Source: CALOCN01 sp942491735 (GTDB lineage Bacteria; Eisenbacteria; RBG-16-71-46; JABDJR01). From it: a stretch of DNA of 64,000 nucleotides. Positions 1 through 9,139 of this stretch are shown one piece after another (positions within the stretch are counted from its first letter, which is position 1; each line of letters opens with the position of its first letter). The notes under the pieces are model-generated. The model did not search any database. It was not told the origin of the DNA and was given only the letters and a program-made list of their open reading frames with translations. A program made the position numbers and the translations under genes. The stretch covers positions 248,001-312,000 of the forward strand of contig CALOCN010000008.1 of NCBI GenBank assembly GCA_942491735.1. The letters are read 5' to 3'.

Positions 1-73
1 CTTAGGCGGGCTCTATGGAGGTCGATTATTCCGGGAATCGCGGAAAAATTCCAACGATCACCGCGCGGTCGGT

Positions 74-910
74 CTAGAGCAGGGAGTCGCGGAACCAGGT
101 GATCGTCGCGTCGATGGCCCGCTCGAGTTCCGGCGGGGAACCGCGGAACGGATGCACCGCACCGAAAGTGTGCCCGCCCCCCTCGATCAATCGACTCCTG
201 GTCAGGCTTCGGTCCGCCCCGCGCGCGATCAACTCGGCTTCCTCCACCGGGACCGTCTCGTCGCGTGTGCCATGGACAATGAGATACGGAATCTTCAGCC
301 GCGCTGCGGCGGCCTCGATGTCGTAGGCGTCGGGGTGTGATTCAAGATCATCCAGGAGGTCCGTCCGCAACTGGAAGACCTGTCCGGTCCGGGAGTTCTC
401 GATGGGCACGCTCCCAACCCGCCGCCACATGTCCCGTTGCTCATCCGTATATCGGTAGAACGTGGCCACCGATGCCCAGGTGACCAGGGATCGGACCCGC
501 GGATCGCGCCCCGCGCGGAGGATGGAGACGCCCCCGCCGCGGCTATGCCCGAGCAGGCCCAGCTTGCGAACGTCGGCGGAGCCGATGGGCAACTCGCGTT
601 GGGTGACCGCATCGAGGATGCGACCGAGGTCCTGTAGTTCCTTGGCGATGGTGTTGCGTTCGAAACCGTCGACATCCGACGCGGTCTGAAGGTCCTCACC
701 GATCCCCGAGCCCGAAATGTTGAACGTGACCAGGGCCAACTCCGCTGCGGCGAATCGTTGCCCCAGTTCCGGCCAGAAGCCCCAGTCCTTGAAGCCCTTG
801 AATCCGTGAAGACCAACCACGACAGGAAGCCCACGCGGGTTCTCCGGAAGAAAGACGTCGCCACGCAACGGTCCGTTGGCGGTCTCGAGATGGAACGATT
901 TCGGGGTCAT
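74..910 (-). CDS. alpha/beta hydrolase (dienelactone hydrolase/peptidase S9-like)
   Basis: A 278-residue alpha/beta-hydrolase-fold protein. It has the oxyanion-hole segment VGLHGFKG near residues 33-40, the nucleophile elbow GHSRGG in mid-protein, an HGTRDETVP segment carrying the acid, and a late GGGHTF histidine. Substrate cannot be read from sequence; the fold suits small esters or acyl groups. I use the ATG at 910 because the upstream extension (to 1087) is proline- and cysteine-rich and not family-like. No signal peptide, so cytoplasmic. It is transcribed alone, facing away from the window edge. Positions 1-73 hold no gene I can see. Confidence 0.85.
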   Translation of the reverse strand: MTPKSFHLETANGPLRGDVFLPENPRGLPVVVGLHGFKGFKDWGFWPELGQRFAAAELALVTFNISGSGIGEDLQTASDVDGFERNTIAKELQDLGRILDAVTQRELPIGSADVRKLGLLGHSRGGGVSILRAGRDPRVRSLVTWASVATFYRYTDEQRDMWRRVGSVPIENSRTGQVFQLRTDLLDDLESHPDAYDIEAAAARLKIPYLIVHGTRDETVPVEEAELIARGADRSLTRSRLIEGGGHTFGAVHPFRGSPPELERAIDATITWFRDSLL

Positions 911-1067
911 GATGCTACCGGGGAGAGGGGGCTTGAGGAGGCGCGGTGGCCCGTGCGGCTGGGAGGATTGTGGGGCCGAACAGACAATGCCGCCACTGCA
1001 GACTTGCTGGCCGCTTAAGCAAGCCTGCCCGCCGAACGGGGATCCGACGGTGTGGCGGCACAAATTG

Positions 1068-1097
1068 AATCTAGATTTGATTGACAAACCCGGTCAA
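1068..1097 (-). promoter_or_regulatory. candidate sigma70-type promoter for the alpha/beta hydrolase
   Basis: On the minus strand TTGACC (1097-1092) is followed after 18 bases by TAGATT (1073-1068). It lies in the AT-richer part of the 301-bp gap 911-1211, which has no gene. The leader to the ATG at 910 would be about 150 bases. Inferred from consensus match only. Confidence 0.35.
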
Positions 1098-1211
1098 GAC
1101 ATAAGTGAAATTTTCCAAGAGCCCGTACGGCATGGGGTTAGGCGGTCGAGTTGGCAAGGAATGGACCGGCTGAGGAGTGATCCGGGCCTAGGGTGGGGTT
1201 CGGGAGTCGTC

Positions 1212-2921
1212 CTAGCGCCGCCCGGGGGCCCGGTGCCAACTCGTGGCAATGGGCATTCGTCGTCCCATTCCAAAGGCCTTGGGAGTGATGCGGAGTCCGG
1301 GAGGGGCTTGGCGACGCTTGTACTCCGCGCGGGTCACCAGGCTGACGATGTGCTGCACGGTCTCGGGCTCCACCCCGCTGTTGACGATCGTGTCGATGGG
1401 TTGCCCTCCCTCGACGTAGGCAGCCAGCACCCGGTCCAGAACATCGTACGGTGGAAGGGAGTCCTGATCGGTCTGGTCCGGTCGCAACTCGGCCGAGGGC
1501 GGTTTGGTCAGGGTGGACTCGGGAATGAGCTCGCCATTCCCGTTGAAGTCCCGCGCCAGTCGATACACCATCGTCTTGAACACGTCGCTGATCACGGCGA
1601 GCCCGCCCGCCATATCCCCATAGAGCGTGCTGTACCCGACCGCGAACTCGCTCTTGTTCCCCGTGCTCAACAACAGGTGTCCAAACTTGTTGGAGAGCGC
1701 CATGAGAATCACGCCGCGCAACCGCGCCTGGATGTTCTCTTCCGCGAGCCCCTCGTCCGTGCCCTCGAAGCTTTCCTTCAGCGTGTCGAGCATGGTCCGG
1801 AAACCGGACTCGATGGAGATCACCCGGTAGGGCATGCCCAGGTTCCGGGCCAGATCCCGCGCGTCGTCCAGACTTCCCTGGCTGGAGTAGCGACTGGGAA
1901 GCGAGATACCCCAGACGTTCTCTCCGCCCAGCGCTTCGGCCGCCAAGGCGGCAACCACCGCGGAATCAATGCCCCCGGAAAGACCCAACACCGCGCTCCG
2001 GAAACCGCACTTCCCGGCATAGTCCCGCAGCCCGTGTACCAGGGCGGCGCGCACCGAGGGGATTTCCGCAAGGGGCGCGGTATAGCTGGCCGGGCGCACC
2101 TCGCTCCCCCCCAGGAGACACGAATGATGTGGAACCAGGACAACCCGATCGTCGCCGCGCTGCGCGTCCACCCAGAGAATCTCTTCGGTGAAGGGCTCCA
2201 CCGAAGCAATCAGGTTTCCTTCCGCGTCCAGCACGACGGCATCACCGTCGAAGATCAGCTCGTCGTTTCCCCCTACCAGGTTGGAGTAGAGCAGCGGAAG
2301 ACGGTGCCGTGCGCAATGGCTGGCGAACATGGCGTGGCGAAAATTGCGCTTGGCGACATGAAAAGGCGAGGCCGACAGGTTGAGCAGCACCTCGGAGCCG
2401 GCCTGGGCCAGTTCATCCACGGGGTCCCGGGGGTAGAGGCGGCGCGGCCAGAACCCGCGTTCGTTCCAGGCGTCCTCGCAGATGTGGATCCCCCAGCGAA
2501 TCCCACCGAAAGAGACCGGCTGGGCCGGGGAGGGATCCGGTTCGAAGTGTCTCCCCTCGTCAAACACGTCGTAGGTTGGAAGCAGGCGTTTACGGACTTC
2601 CTGGATCACGCGGCCTTCGTGGGCAACCAGGGCGGCGTTGAAGAGCGGCTTACCCTCGCCCCCGTTGCGGGTCACCGTTCCGAACACCAGTCCGGCCTTG
2701 CCGGTCATGGCGGCAATCCCCGAGGCGGATGTCTCGCAGGCGGCAAGGAACTCGGGGTGGTCCAGGAGATCCCGAGGGGGGTAGCCGGCCACCGCGAGCT
2801 CGGGAACCACGACCAGATCCGCTCCCCCACCGACCGCCTGCTCGTACGCGGCACGGATACGGTCGGCATTTCCCGCGGGATCCCCGGCAACGGTATTGAT
2901 CTGACATAGGGCAACGCGCAT
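1212..2921 (-). CDS. nadE: glutamine-dependent NAD+ synthetase
   Basis: Last step of NAD synthesis: deamido-NAD + glutamine + ATP to NAD+. The 569 residues hold an N-terminal nitrilase/CN-hydrolase glutaminase domain with its triad visible as E41 (VVPELAV), K111 (EVRKRLLP) and C148 (HICEDAW). The C-terminal synthetase domain has the ATP-pyrophosphatase P-loop SGGIDS at 315-320 and a later LLSTGNKSE segment. Length fits the two-domain bacterial form, so ammonia is supplied in cis. The ATG at 2921 gives the classic MRVALCQIN start. Cytoplasmic; it runs divergently from the lipid kinase gene. Confidence 0.97.
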   Translation of the reverse strand: MRVALCQINTVAGDPAGNADRIRAAYEQAVGGGADLVVVPELAVAGYPPRDLLDHPEFLAACETSASGIAAMTGKAGLVFGTVTRNGGEGKPLFNAALVAHEGRVIQEVRKRLLPTYDVFDEGRHFEPDPSPAQPVSFGGIRWGIHICEDAWNERGFWPRRLYPRDPVDELAQAGSEVLLNLSASPFHVAKRNFRHAMFASHCARHRLPLLYSNLVGGNDELIFDGDAVVLDAEGNLIASVEPFTEEILWVDAQRGDDRVVLVPHHSCLLGGSEVRPASYTAPLAEIPSVRAALVHGLRDYAGKCGFRSAVLGLSGGIDSAVVAALAAEALGGENVWGISLPSRYSSQGSLDDARDLARNLGMPYRVISIESGFRTMLDTLKESFEGTDEGLAEENIQARLRGVILMALSNKFGHLLLSTGNKSEFAVGYSTLYGDMAGGLAVISDVFKTMVYRLARDFNGNGELIPESTLTKPPSAELRPDQTDQDSLPPYDVLDRVLAAYVEGGQPIDTIVNSGVEPETVQHIVSLVTRAEYKRRQAPPGLRITPKAFGMGRRMPIATSWHRAPGRR

Positions 2922-3018
2922 GACGAGGAGTCTACACCGCCTTGCCCAAGGTGATCCCCACCCAGGCCGACCGTCGGGGCATCACCCCTGCCTTGGCCCG
3001 CTCCCACCGACGGTAAAA

Positions 3019-3047
3019 TTGCCCGGCCCCCATCCGGGTGATACGGT
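3019..3047 (+). promoter_or_regulatory. promoter with probable leaderless start
   Basis: TTGCCC (3019-3024), a 17-base spacer, then TACGGT (3042-3047), only six bases before the ATG at 3054. No Shine-Dalgarno fits between, so transcription probably starts at or next to the start codon. This is the best of four such arrangements in the window. Confidence 0.5.
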
Positions 3048-3053
3048 TGCGCC

Positions 3054-4163
3054 ATGAGCGAACGCCCCCCCGAGATTCCAGCTCTCGACCCATCCCTGGC
3101 GGAGGGCCCGAAGGGATCCGGTGACGAACTTCGCCGCAAGCGGTTCCTGACCATCGTCAATCCGGTCTCGGGGCCCCGCGGGAACAAGCCTCCTGCCCGC
3201 GAACTGCGGGAACGGGCGGCGAAGCTCGGCTTGGACCTCGATATCGTCGAGACCACGCCGGAACTGGACGGTCGTGACGCGGCGCTCTCGAAGAACGCCA
3301 CCGACTACGAAGCGCTTCTGGTGTGGGGAGGCGACGGAACCATCATGGAGGTCGCGTCGGTGGCGATCGAGACCGGGGTTCCTCTGGCGGTGATCCCCCG
3401 CGGAACCGCCAACGCGGTGGCGTGGCACTTCGGGTTGCCGTTCGATGTCCAGCGCGCCCTCCAGACCGCGATGCGAGGCAGGGTGGTCAGGATCGACGTG
3501 GCTCGCACCGGTGAACAGAACTTTCTTGTCCTTGCCGGACTGGGATTCGATGCCGCGGTGATCAGCTCGGCCACCCGCAGCCTGAAGCGACGGTTCGGGT
3601 TCCTCGCCTACCTCGTAGCCGCCTCGCGCAACCTGGGGCGACGGCCGTACACCTTTCGCATTTCCCTGGATGGAAGGGAACCCTTCCGAGTGCGGGGAGT
3701 GACCGCGGGCATCACCAACCTGGGAACGCTCGCGGGAAATTTCCGGCCGGTCAATCCGGTTTCACCCCAGGACGGTCTTCTGGACATCATTGTCGTGGCC
3801 CAGGCAAACTTCGCCGCGTTCTTCAGGATCTTTTTCTGGAGCCTGCTGGGACGACTGCACCAGGATCCCCGCGTGAACCATTTCCAGGCCCGCAAGGCAA
3901 GGATCGAGACGCGCCCGCTCGCTCCGCTGCAGATCGACGGGGACGAGATCCCCGGGCGACACCGGGAGCTGAGCGCGGAGGTGATGCCCAGCGCGCTGGC
4001 CATCGTGGTGCCGCCGGACTGGATGCTCAAGGTGCCGTGGCTCCCCGATGTGCCGTGGCGTCAGCCGGGAATCAATACGCCGCCCGGGACGCACTTCCGC
4101 GGCCTGGACAAGCACCCCGGGAAGCCGGGCGAGGGAAAGCCGGAGACCCGGGCCCAGGGCTAG
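3054..4163 (+). CDS. diacylglycerol kinase-family lipid kinase
   Basis: 369-residue member of the DAGK catalytic/YegS-DgkB family, which phosphorylates diacylglycerol, sphingoid or related lipids with ATP at the inner membrane face. Visible are the nucleotide-binding NPVSG (36-40), the signature GGDGT (92-96), the IPRGTANAVAWHFGLP segment, and late DGLLDI and QIDGDE motifs typical of the C-terminal beta-sandwich. The last 40 residues are proline/glycine-rich and atypical. The start sits six bases behind a -10 element. Its 3' end lies four bases from the convergent mqnD stop. Physiological lipid substrate unknown. Confidence 0.9.
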   Translation: MSERPPEIPALDPSLAEGPKGSGDELRRKRFLTIVNPVSGPRGNKPPARELRERAAKLGLDLDIVETTPELDGRDAALSKNATDYEALLVWGGDGTIMEVASVAIETGVPLAVIPRGTANAVAWHFGLPFDVQRALQTAMRGRVVRIDVARTGEQNFLVLAGLGFDAAVISSATRSLKRRFGFLAYLVAASRNLGRRPYTFRISLDGREPFRVRGVTAGITNLGTLAGNFRPVNPVSPQDGLLDIIVVAQANFAAFFRIFFWSLLGRLHQDPRVNHFQARKARIETRPLAPLQIDGDEIPGRHRELSAEVMPSALAIVVPPDWMLKVPWLPDVPWRQPGINTPPGTHFRGLDKHPGKPGEGKPETRAQG

Positions 4164-4167
4164 GAAG

Positions 4168-5007
4168 CTAGGCCGAGAACTCCAGCTGAACCGGACCGGG
4201 GATCAGGCCGGCCTCGAACCCTTCCTCCAGGATACGCTTCACCGCCGTGCGTCCCCGCTCGCCGTAGTCGATGGTGAGATCGTTGACGTACATGCCGACG
4301 AACTCGTCGGCCAGTTCGGTGGTCATGTCGCGGGCGTACTGCATGGCGTGGGCAAGCGCGGGCTGGCGATGATCCAGGCCGTACTGGATGGACTGCTTGA
4401 GCAGTCTGGAAACCACCGCGATCTTCTCGGGGCCGAACGAGCGGCGGATGCAGTTTCCACCCAGCGGCAGCGGCAGGCCGTCGGTGCGCTTCTGCCACCA
4501 CACCCCCAGGTTGAGAATCTCGGTGAGTCCCTGGTTCTGGAAGGTGAGCTGTCCCTCGTGGATGATGAGGCCCGCATCGGCGCGACCGGCCTCGACCTCG
4601 ACCAGGATCTCGTCGAACGGCACGACCCGGAACCTGAACGGGCCAATGGCCAGACGCAATGCGAGGAACGCGGTGGTCATGGTCCCCGGGACCGCGATGA
4701 GCTTGTCGTTGAGATCGCTCACCTTCATGGACTCGCGGGCCACCACCATGGGACCGTAGCCGTCCCCCATGCTGGCCCCGTGCGGAAGCAGGATGTACCG
4801 GTCCTGGATATAGCTGTAGGCGTGGATGCTCACCGCGGTGATGTCCAGCTCTTCCCGCAGGGCCCGCCGGTTGAGGGTCTCGATGTCCTGGAGGACATGC
4901 TCGAACTTCAGCCCACCCGTATCCAGGGTGTCATGGGCCAGGGCGTAGAACATGAAAGCGTCGTCGGGATCGGGGCTGTGCCCCAGGGTCAGGGTCTCGG
5001 GAGCCAT
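4168..5007 (-). CDS. mqnD: 1,4-dihydroxy-6-naphthoate synthase (futalosine pathway)
   Basis: MqnD converts cyclic dehypoxanthine futalosine to 1,4-dihydroxy-6-naphthoate in the alternative menaquinone pathway. The 279-residue product has the family N-terminus LGHSPDPDDAFMFYAL, the VSIHAYSYI segment, a periplasmic-binding-protein-like fold pattern and LIIHEGQLTFQ. Start ATG at 5007 gives the standard family start; a longer in-frame extension upstream is not family-like. No signal peptide. No other mqn genes are adjacent. It suggests a menaquinone-based respiratory chain. Confidence 0.93.
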   Translation of the reverse strand: MAPETLTLGHSPDPDDAFMFYALAHDTLDTGGLKFEHVLQDIETLNRRALREELDITAVSIHAYSYIQDRYILLPHGASMGDGYGPMVVARESMKVSDLNDKLIAVPGTMTTAFLALRLAIGPFRFRVVPFDEILVEVEAGRADAGLIIHEGQLTFQNQGLTEILNLGVWWQKRTDGLPLPLGGNCIRRSFGPEKIAVVSRLLKQSIQYGLDHRQPALAHAMQYARDMTTELADEFVGMYVNDLTIDYGERGRTAVKRILEEGFEAGLIPGPVQLEFSA

Positions 5008-5042
5008 CGGTGCCTCTGCGTGGGGGTTCCGTGCGGGCCGGG

Positions 5043-5071
5043 TTGACGCCCCGGGTGCCGCACTCTTTAAT
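5043..5071 (+). promoter_or_regulatory. sigma70-type promoter
   Basis: TTGACG (5043-5048), a 17-base spacer and TTTAAT (5066-5071) lie about 33 bases before the exported-protein ATG at 5104, which also has a strong AGGAGG site just upstream. Confidence 0.6.
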
Positions 5072-5103
5072 CGTAGACTCGATTCGCGACGAAGGAGGGT
5101 AGC

Positions 5104-5952
5104 ATGCACCGCCGAACCTCGGCGATCCCACTGATTCTGCTCGGTCTGGCTCTCCTGGGTGGGATCCCGGGCGATGCCGGGGCCGAAGCGCCGTTCTATT
5201 ACGACGATCTCTACGACGTCAGCTTCTACGACCCGAACTTCCAGCCCATGTTCCGTCCCACCGGGTATCTCGCCTTTCTGGCCCAGGGCTGGACCTACGC
5301 CAACGTGCCCGGGGAGTCGCTGCAGGACCAGAACCTGCGTGGGGAGTACCGGTTGCGGTGGTCGGTGGGGCTGGACGAGGCCTATTCGGCGCTGCTCATC
5401 GAGGGGAAGGCGGCCCAGCAGAAGAACATTGTCCCCGAGGACTACTTCCTGAAGCTGGAGTACATCTACCGGGGCCTCAAGGCGCCGTTGTGGCTCTATG
5501 GCGGGGCGCGGTTGATCGAGGACGCCGACGCCGTGCTCTACGGCGGCGTCGAGACCATGGCCTTCCACGTCGCGGACCTTCTCAAGACCACGTCGCGCAA
5601 GCTGCCCCTGGCCTTCAAGGGGTTTGCCGAGGTGCGATACAACCCGGACGTGGAGAACAACCCCAGCCTGCGGCTCATGGCCATGGTCATGAATCCCAAG
5701 GGATCCCTGGGGCTGGTCACCCTGGCCCTTCCGGTCGACATGACCTTCGCCGAGAACGAGAAGCCGATCTATCTTCTCTCGCCCCATCTGGATGTCACGG
5801 TACTGAAGGGCTTCCTTCAGGTGGACCTCGTGTCGGGGTTCTCGGTGGAGTTGAAGGAAGACGGGGAACAGCGCGCGTCGATCGGGATTCGGGCCGGGTT
5901 CGGACCCCCGGGAGGGATGGAATACGTGGAGGTCAGCCCCGGTCTTCCTTGA
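5104..5952 (+). CDS. exported protein of unknown function
   Basis: 282 residues with a cleavable signal peptide (basic start, hydrophobic LILLGLALLGG, then AGAEA). The mature part is rich in alternating aromatic/hydrophobic residues and short strands, compatible with a periplasmic beta-rich or outer-membrane barrel protein, but it lacks a C-terminal aromatic residue. I do not recognise the family. ATG at 5104 follows an AGGAGG Shine-Dalgarno at usual spacing. Its last 20 bases overlap the convergent acetyltransferase gene. Confidence 0.75.
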   Translation: MHRRTSAIPLILLGLALLGGIPGDAGAEAPFYYDDLYDVSFYDPNFQPMFRPTGYLAFLAQGWTYANVPGESLQDQNLRGEYRLRWSVGLDEAYSALLIEGKAAQQKNIVPEDYFLKLEYIYRGLKAPLWLYGGARLIEDADAVLYGGVETMAFHVADLLKTTSRKLPLAFKGFAEVRYNPDVENNPSLRLMAMVMNPKGSLGLVTLALPVDMTFAENEKPIYLLSPHLDVTVLKGFLQVDLVSGFSVELKEDGEQRASIGIRAGFGPPGGMEYVEVSPGLP

Positions 5953-6448
5953 GCAGACCGAAGTTCACGCTGTCCAACCACTCGTCCCGAAAACGGAAGT
6001 TTTTTCTCTGGGTGCCTTCGTACTGGAAACCGGTCTTCTCCAACACCCGGCGTGACCCGACATTGCGGCCGTCGATGTCGGCCTGTGCGCGGTGCACCGG
6101 GGTGTGGGTGAACAACCAGTCCAGGACGGCGCGCAGCGCTTCGGTGGCGTAGCCGTTCCCTTGGTGTTCCACGTCGATGAAGTAACCCACGCGCGCGATG
6201 GCCTCGCGTTCCACCTCCGCTTCGACCAGACCCAGGACCGTGTCGCCCGTGCGGATGGTCCAGGCAGGCGTCTTGGACTCCACGCTCTCGTCCACCCATT
6301 TCGCCACGTCCTCGACCGTTTTCGCCGTGTACTGGAAGTCCTCGATCGATGCCGGGTTTCGGGCAATGGGGAAGAGCCGTTCCGCATCCGCCTTGGTCAG
6401 CGGGGCCAGGGTCAGCCGCTGGGTCTGTAGTGTCGGGTGGGGTTCCAT
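5933..6448 (-). CDS. GNAT-family N-acetyltransferase (RimJ/RimL type)
   Basis: 171-residue GNAT enzyme that transfers acetyl from acetyl-CoA to an amine. It opens with TQRLTLAPLTKADAERLF and has the acetyl-CoA-binding segment EHQGNGYATEAL and a C-terminal GFQYEGTQRKNFRF typical of RimJ/RimL proteins. I chose the ATG at 6448; upstream codons are out of pattern. The substrate may be a ribosomal-protein N-terminus or a small molecule. Convergent with, and overlapping by 20 bases, the exported-protein gene. Confidence 0.88.
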   Translation of the reverse strand: MEPHPTLQTQRLTLAPLTKADAERLFPIARNPASIEDFQYTAKTVEDVAKWVDESVESKTPAWTIRTGDTVLGLVEAEVEREAIARVGYFIDVEHQGNGYATEALRAVLDWLFTHTPVHRAQADIDGRNVGSRRVLEKTGFQYEGTQRKNFRFRDEWLDSVNFGLLKEDRG

Positions 6449-6545
6449 GCGGCGGGCACCTCCGTAGGTCGTGATGGTGTCCCCCAAGCGGGGTACGGTC
6501 AGGGTATCATCCCCGTGTCGATAGGCATCCAATCAGGAGATCCCG

Positions 6546-7025
6546 TTGAGTCTGCCGCCGAACGAGCATCCTCTCAACCCGGAACCGCCCCCGCCGGAGC
6601 GTGTCGTCCCCGCGCCGCCCCCGATTCGATTGCCCTCCGGAAACGACCCGCGTCAGCTGGGGGAAGCCAAGGCGAGCGGATGGAACTGGGGGGCCTTCCT
6701 GATCCCCTATCTCTGGTTGATCGGTCACGGACAGGTAGGCGGCGGCATGCTGCTGCTGATCTCGAGCGCCCTGCCGGGAGTTTCCCTGCTCCACCTGCTC
6801 ATCTATCCGGCGACCGGATTCTACCTGGGACTCAACGGATACGAACTGGCCTGGCAAAACCGTGCCTACCACTCCGTGGAACAGCTTCGACAAGGGGAAC
6901 GCACCTGGATTCTGTGGGGCGTCGTGTTCTTCGTGTTGGCCCTGCTCGGGATGCTGCTGATGCTGGTCTACTTCAGCGCCATGATGACCGAGATGATGGG
7001 GCTCATGGAGGAGATGGGGATCTAG
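6546..7025 (+). CDS. small integral membrane protein (DUF2628-like)
   Basis: 159 residues with a proline-rich N-terminus, then GWNWGAFLIPYLWL and three predicted membrane helices (about 52-70, 72-92, 117-142), ending in a methionine-rich tail. The WNWGAFLIPYLWL pattern resembles DUF2628-type membrane proteins of unknown role. Start is TTG at 6546, chosen for the AGGAGA site seven bases upstream; no ATG is well placed. Monocistronic. Confidence 0.7.
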   Translation: MSLPPNEHPLNPEPPPPERVVPAPPPIRLPSGNDPRQLGEAKASGWNWGAFLIPYLWLIGHGQVGGGMLLLISSALPGVSLLHLLIYPATGFYLGLNGYELAWQNRAYHSVEQLRQGERTWILWGVVFFVLALLGMLLMLVYFSAMMTEMMGLMEEMGI

Positions 7026-7068
7026 GCTTGCTGCGCACACCCGGAATCCACCCGGGTGGACCCGGCGC

Positions 7069-8196
7069 CTAGCCGATCACTTCGCGGAAGTACTCCAGCA
7101 GGTTTCGCCCCAGCATTCCCCGCAGTTCGTCCTCGGTCCAGCCCCTGGACAGGAGTCCCGCAGTGAGCGCGGGAAGCTTGCCCACGTGCTCGAGCCCCAC
7201 CGGAAAACGGCTCGCCCCGTCGAAGTCCGTGCCCAACGAGACCGCCTGGGTGCCCATCACCCGCAGGGCATGGTCCACGTGCGCCACCGCATCCTCGAGA
7301 TCGGCGAGCGGCACGTGGCGGTTGTAGACCACGTATTCCTCCTCGCTGATGCCGGCGAAGTCCTGGAACTCCGTCTTCTCCCCTACCGTCGCATACTCGG
7401 GGGTCGCCTTGGCCCGGGACCAGGCCACCGACTCGTCGATGAGGAAGCCGCTGCAGAAGCAGACCCCCATCACGCCCCCGGCCTCGGCGAGTGCCTTCAT
7501 CTGTTTGTCGTCCAGGTTGCGGCGATGGTCGTTGAGCGCCTTGCAGGACGAGTGGCTGGCGAAGGGGCGTTTGGTGGCGACATCGAGAACATCCCACCAG
7601 GTGGCGGGCGCCACGTGGGAGATGTCCACCGCCATCCCGATCTGTTCCATGGTGGCGACGACCTCGCGGCCGAAGTCGGTGAGGCCCCCGTGCTGGACCA
7701 GGGACTTGTCCATGGGCCCGCAGCCGTCGGCCCAGTTGTTGGTGTTGTTCCAGGTCAAGGTCATGGCCCGCACGCCGCGCTCGTGGAAATGACGCAGGGT
7801 CTCCAGCGAGTCCTCGATCGCGTGCCCGCCTTCGATGGAGAGCATGCCGGCGAACTTGCCCGAGGCCAACGCGGCGTCGATGTCGGCGGCGGTGCGGCAG
7901 GCGGCAAGCCGGTCCGGATAGCGAACGACTTCTTCCTCGAAACGGTCGATCAGCGCGTCCACCACCGCGGCGCAGCGGTCCGGGATGTAGCGCACCGGAA
8001 CAAAACAGGCAAAAAGCTGGGCGCTGAGATCGCCCTCGGTGATCTTGTCCCAGGAAAGGTGCGCGGCCTCGGGGGCGTTGCCCAGGTCGTACTTGCGGTC
8101 CCGCATCTCGGACAGGGTGTCCACGTGCGCACACATGACCATGGCGTCCGCATGGAGAGCCTTGGCGCGTTCGAGGTGTTCGGGTTTCAGTTCCAT
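7069..8196 (-). CDS. membrane dipeptidase (peptidase family M19)
   Basis: 375-residue zinc dipeptidase of the renal-dipeptidase family. The bridging zinc ligands are visible: HVD (H24, D26), the SIEGG glutamate (E122), DISH (H194) and SHSS (H215), then LGTDFDG near the C-terminus. It should hydrolyse dipeptides, including D-amino-acid ones. The ATG at 8196 is used because the upstream extension is low-complexity. No signal peptide, so probably cytoplasmic despite the family name. M19 genes often sit with peptide or amino-acid salvage genes; none do here. Confidence 0.92.
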   Translation of the reverse strand: MELKPEHLERAKALHADAMVMCAHVDTLSEMRDRKYDLGNAPEAAHLSWDKITEGDLSAQLFACFVPVRYIPDRCAAVVDALIDRFEEEVVRYPDRLAACRTAADIDAALASGKFAGMLSIEGGHAIEDSLETLRHFHERGVRAMTLTWNNTNNWADGCGPMDKSLVQHGGLTDFGREVVATMEQIGMAVDISHVAPATWWDVLDVATKRPFASHSSCKALNDHRRNLDDKQMKALAEAGGVMGVCFCSGFLIDESVAWSRAKATPEYATVGEKTEFQDFAGISEEEYVVYNRHVPLADLEDAVAHVDHALRVMGTQAVSLGTDFDGASRFPVGLEHVGKLPALTAGLLSRGWTEDELRGMLGRNLLEYFREVIG

Positions 8197-8345
8197 CCCG
8201 GCATCGTAGGGGGACGGGGCAAACCCCGCAAGCGTGTCCACAAGAACGGCGGTCCCGGGACCGATGCCCCGGGACCGCCGACCCTGTGGGGGTGCCATCC
8301 GATCTGCATTCCGCCGCTCCAACGCGGGCGGTCCCGTGCGACGGT

Positions 8346-8888
8346 CTACCGTCCGCCGTGTCGGCCGTGTCCACCGTGCCTGCCGGTGTCCATTTGCTCG
8401 GCGTAGAGCACGGGAGCGTGCCGGGCCCTTTGGCTGTGAATCGCGTAGCCCTCCACGCTGTAGAACAGCTCACCGCAGGCGGGATCCACATAGGCGTATC
8501 CCTCGGGAGCGTAGTTGCCCAGTTCCACGGTCAGGGCGACCCCGCCGAAGTACACACCCAGACCGGCGTGGAAGTAGTAGGGCGAACCGGCGACGACCAG
8601 ACGCGGAGCGCCCACATACCAGGGGCGAGCCACCGAACAGTACGGGGCGGGTCGATACACCGGTCGGTAGGCCCGGCGGTAGCGGGGACGGTAGCGGGGC
8701 GGGGCGTGAACCACGTCGCAATAGGCCACGCCGGATGCGCCCTGATGGTAGTGCCCGGCGCCCTGGTTCTTCTTCTTGTGCTTGGGGCCGGCGTCTGCCG
8801 TGCCGACCAGGGGGCCGGCCGCGAACAGCATCGCGCACCCCAGCAGGAGCGCGGTCAACGCGCTGCGTTTCGGGTTGGAAGCTCTCAT
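8346..8888 (-). CDS. exported Tyr/His/Arg-rich protein
   Basis: 180 residues: signal peptide (LTALLLGCAMLFAAGP...TADA), a lysine/histidine stretch (GPKHKKKNQ), a repetitive RYRPRYRRAYRPVYRP region at about residues 64-80, and a C-terminal module with YFGGVALTVELGNYAPEGYAYVDP, ending GGHGRHGG. The late module resembles the short DPxCGE(L/x)F surface motif of exported proteins of unknown function. An AGGAGA site precedes the ATG at 8888. Strongly basic; perhaps envelope-bound. Confidence 0.7.
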   Translation of the reverse strand: MRASNPKRSALTALLLGCAMLFAAGPLVGTADAGPKHKKKNQGAGHYHQGASGVAYCDVVHAPPRYRPRYRRAYRPVYRPAPYCSVARPWYVGAPRLVVAGSPYYFHAGLGVYFGGVALTVELGNYAPEGYAYVDPACGELFYSVEGYAIHSQRARHAPVLYAEQMDTGRHGGHGRHGGR

Positions 8889-9139
8889 GGCGTTCTCCTT
8901 CTTCGTCCTGAACATGCCCGTCCACCTGACGCCCCTAGTCGGCTCACAGACGTCGCGTGGGGTTCCATAGAGCAGGGGGCGTGCCATTGCCGATGAAGGG
9001 GGCGGCCGGAGACAACAATCAGAAGGGGTACAACCGGTTAGGGCGCGCCCAGCCCGGGGTGGAGCCCTGCGGGGGATGGCGGTCCCTGTGGCTCGATCGC
9101 TACAGGTGTGGTCGAAGGAACGTCAAGGCGACCTCGGCC

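Noticed and set aside
1081..1086. Plus-strand TTGACA as a promoter for a gene at 1090-1211
   Set aside because: No suitable -10 and no plus-strand gene follows.
876..2909. 677-codon open frame on the plus strand over nadE
   Set aside because: Antisense shadow of a clear nadE in GC-rich DNA; low-complexity translation.
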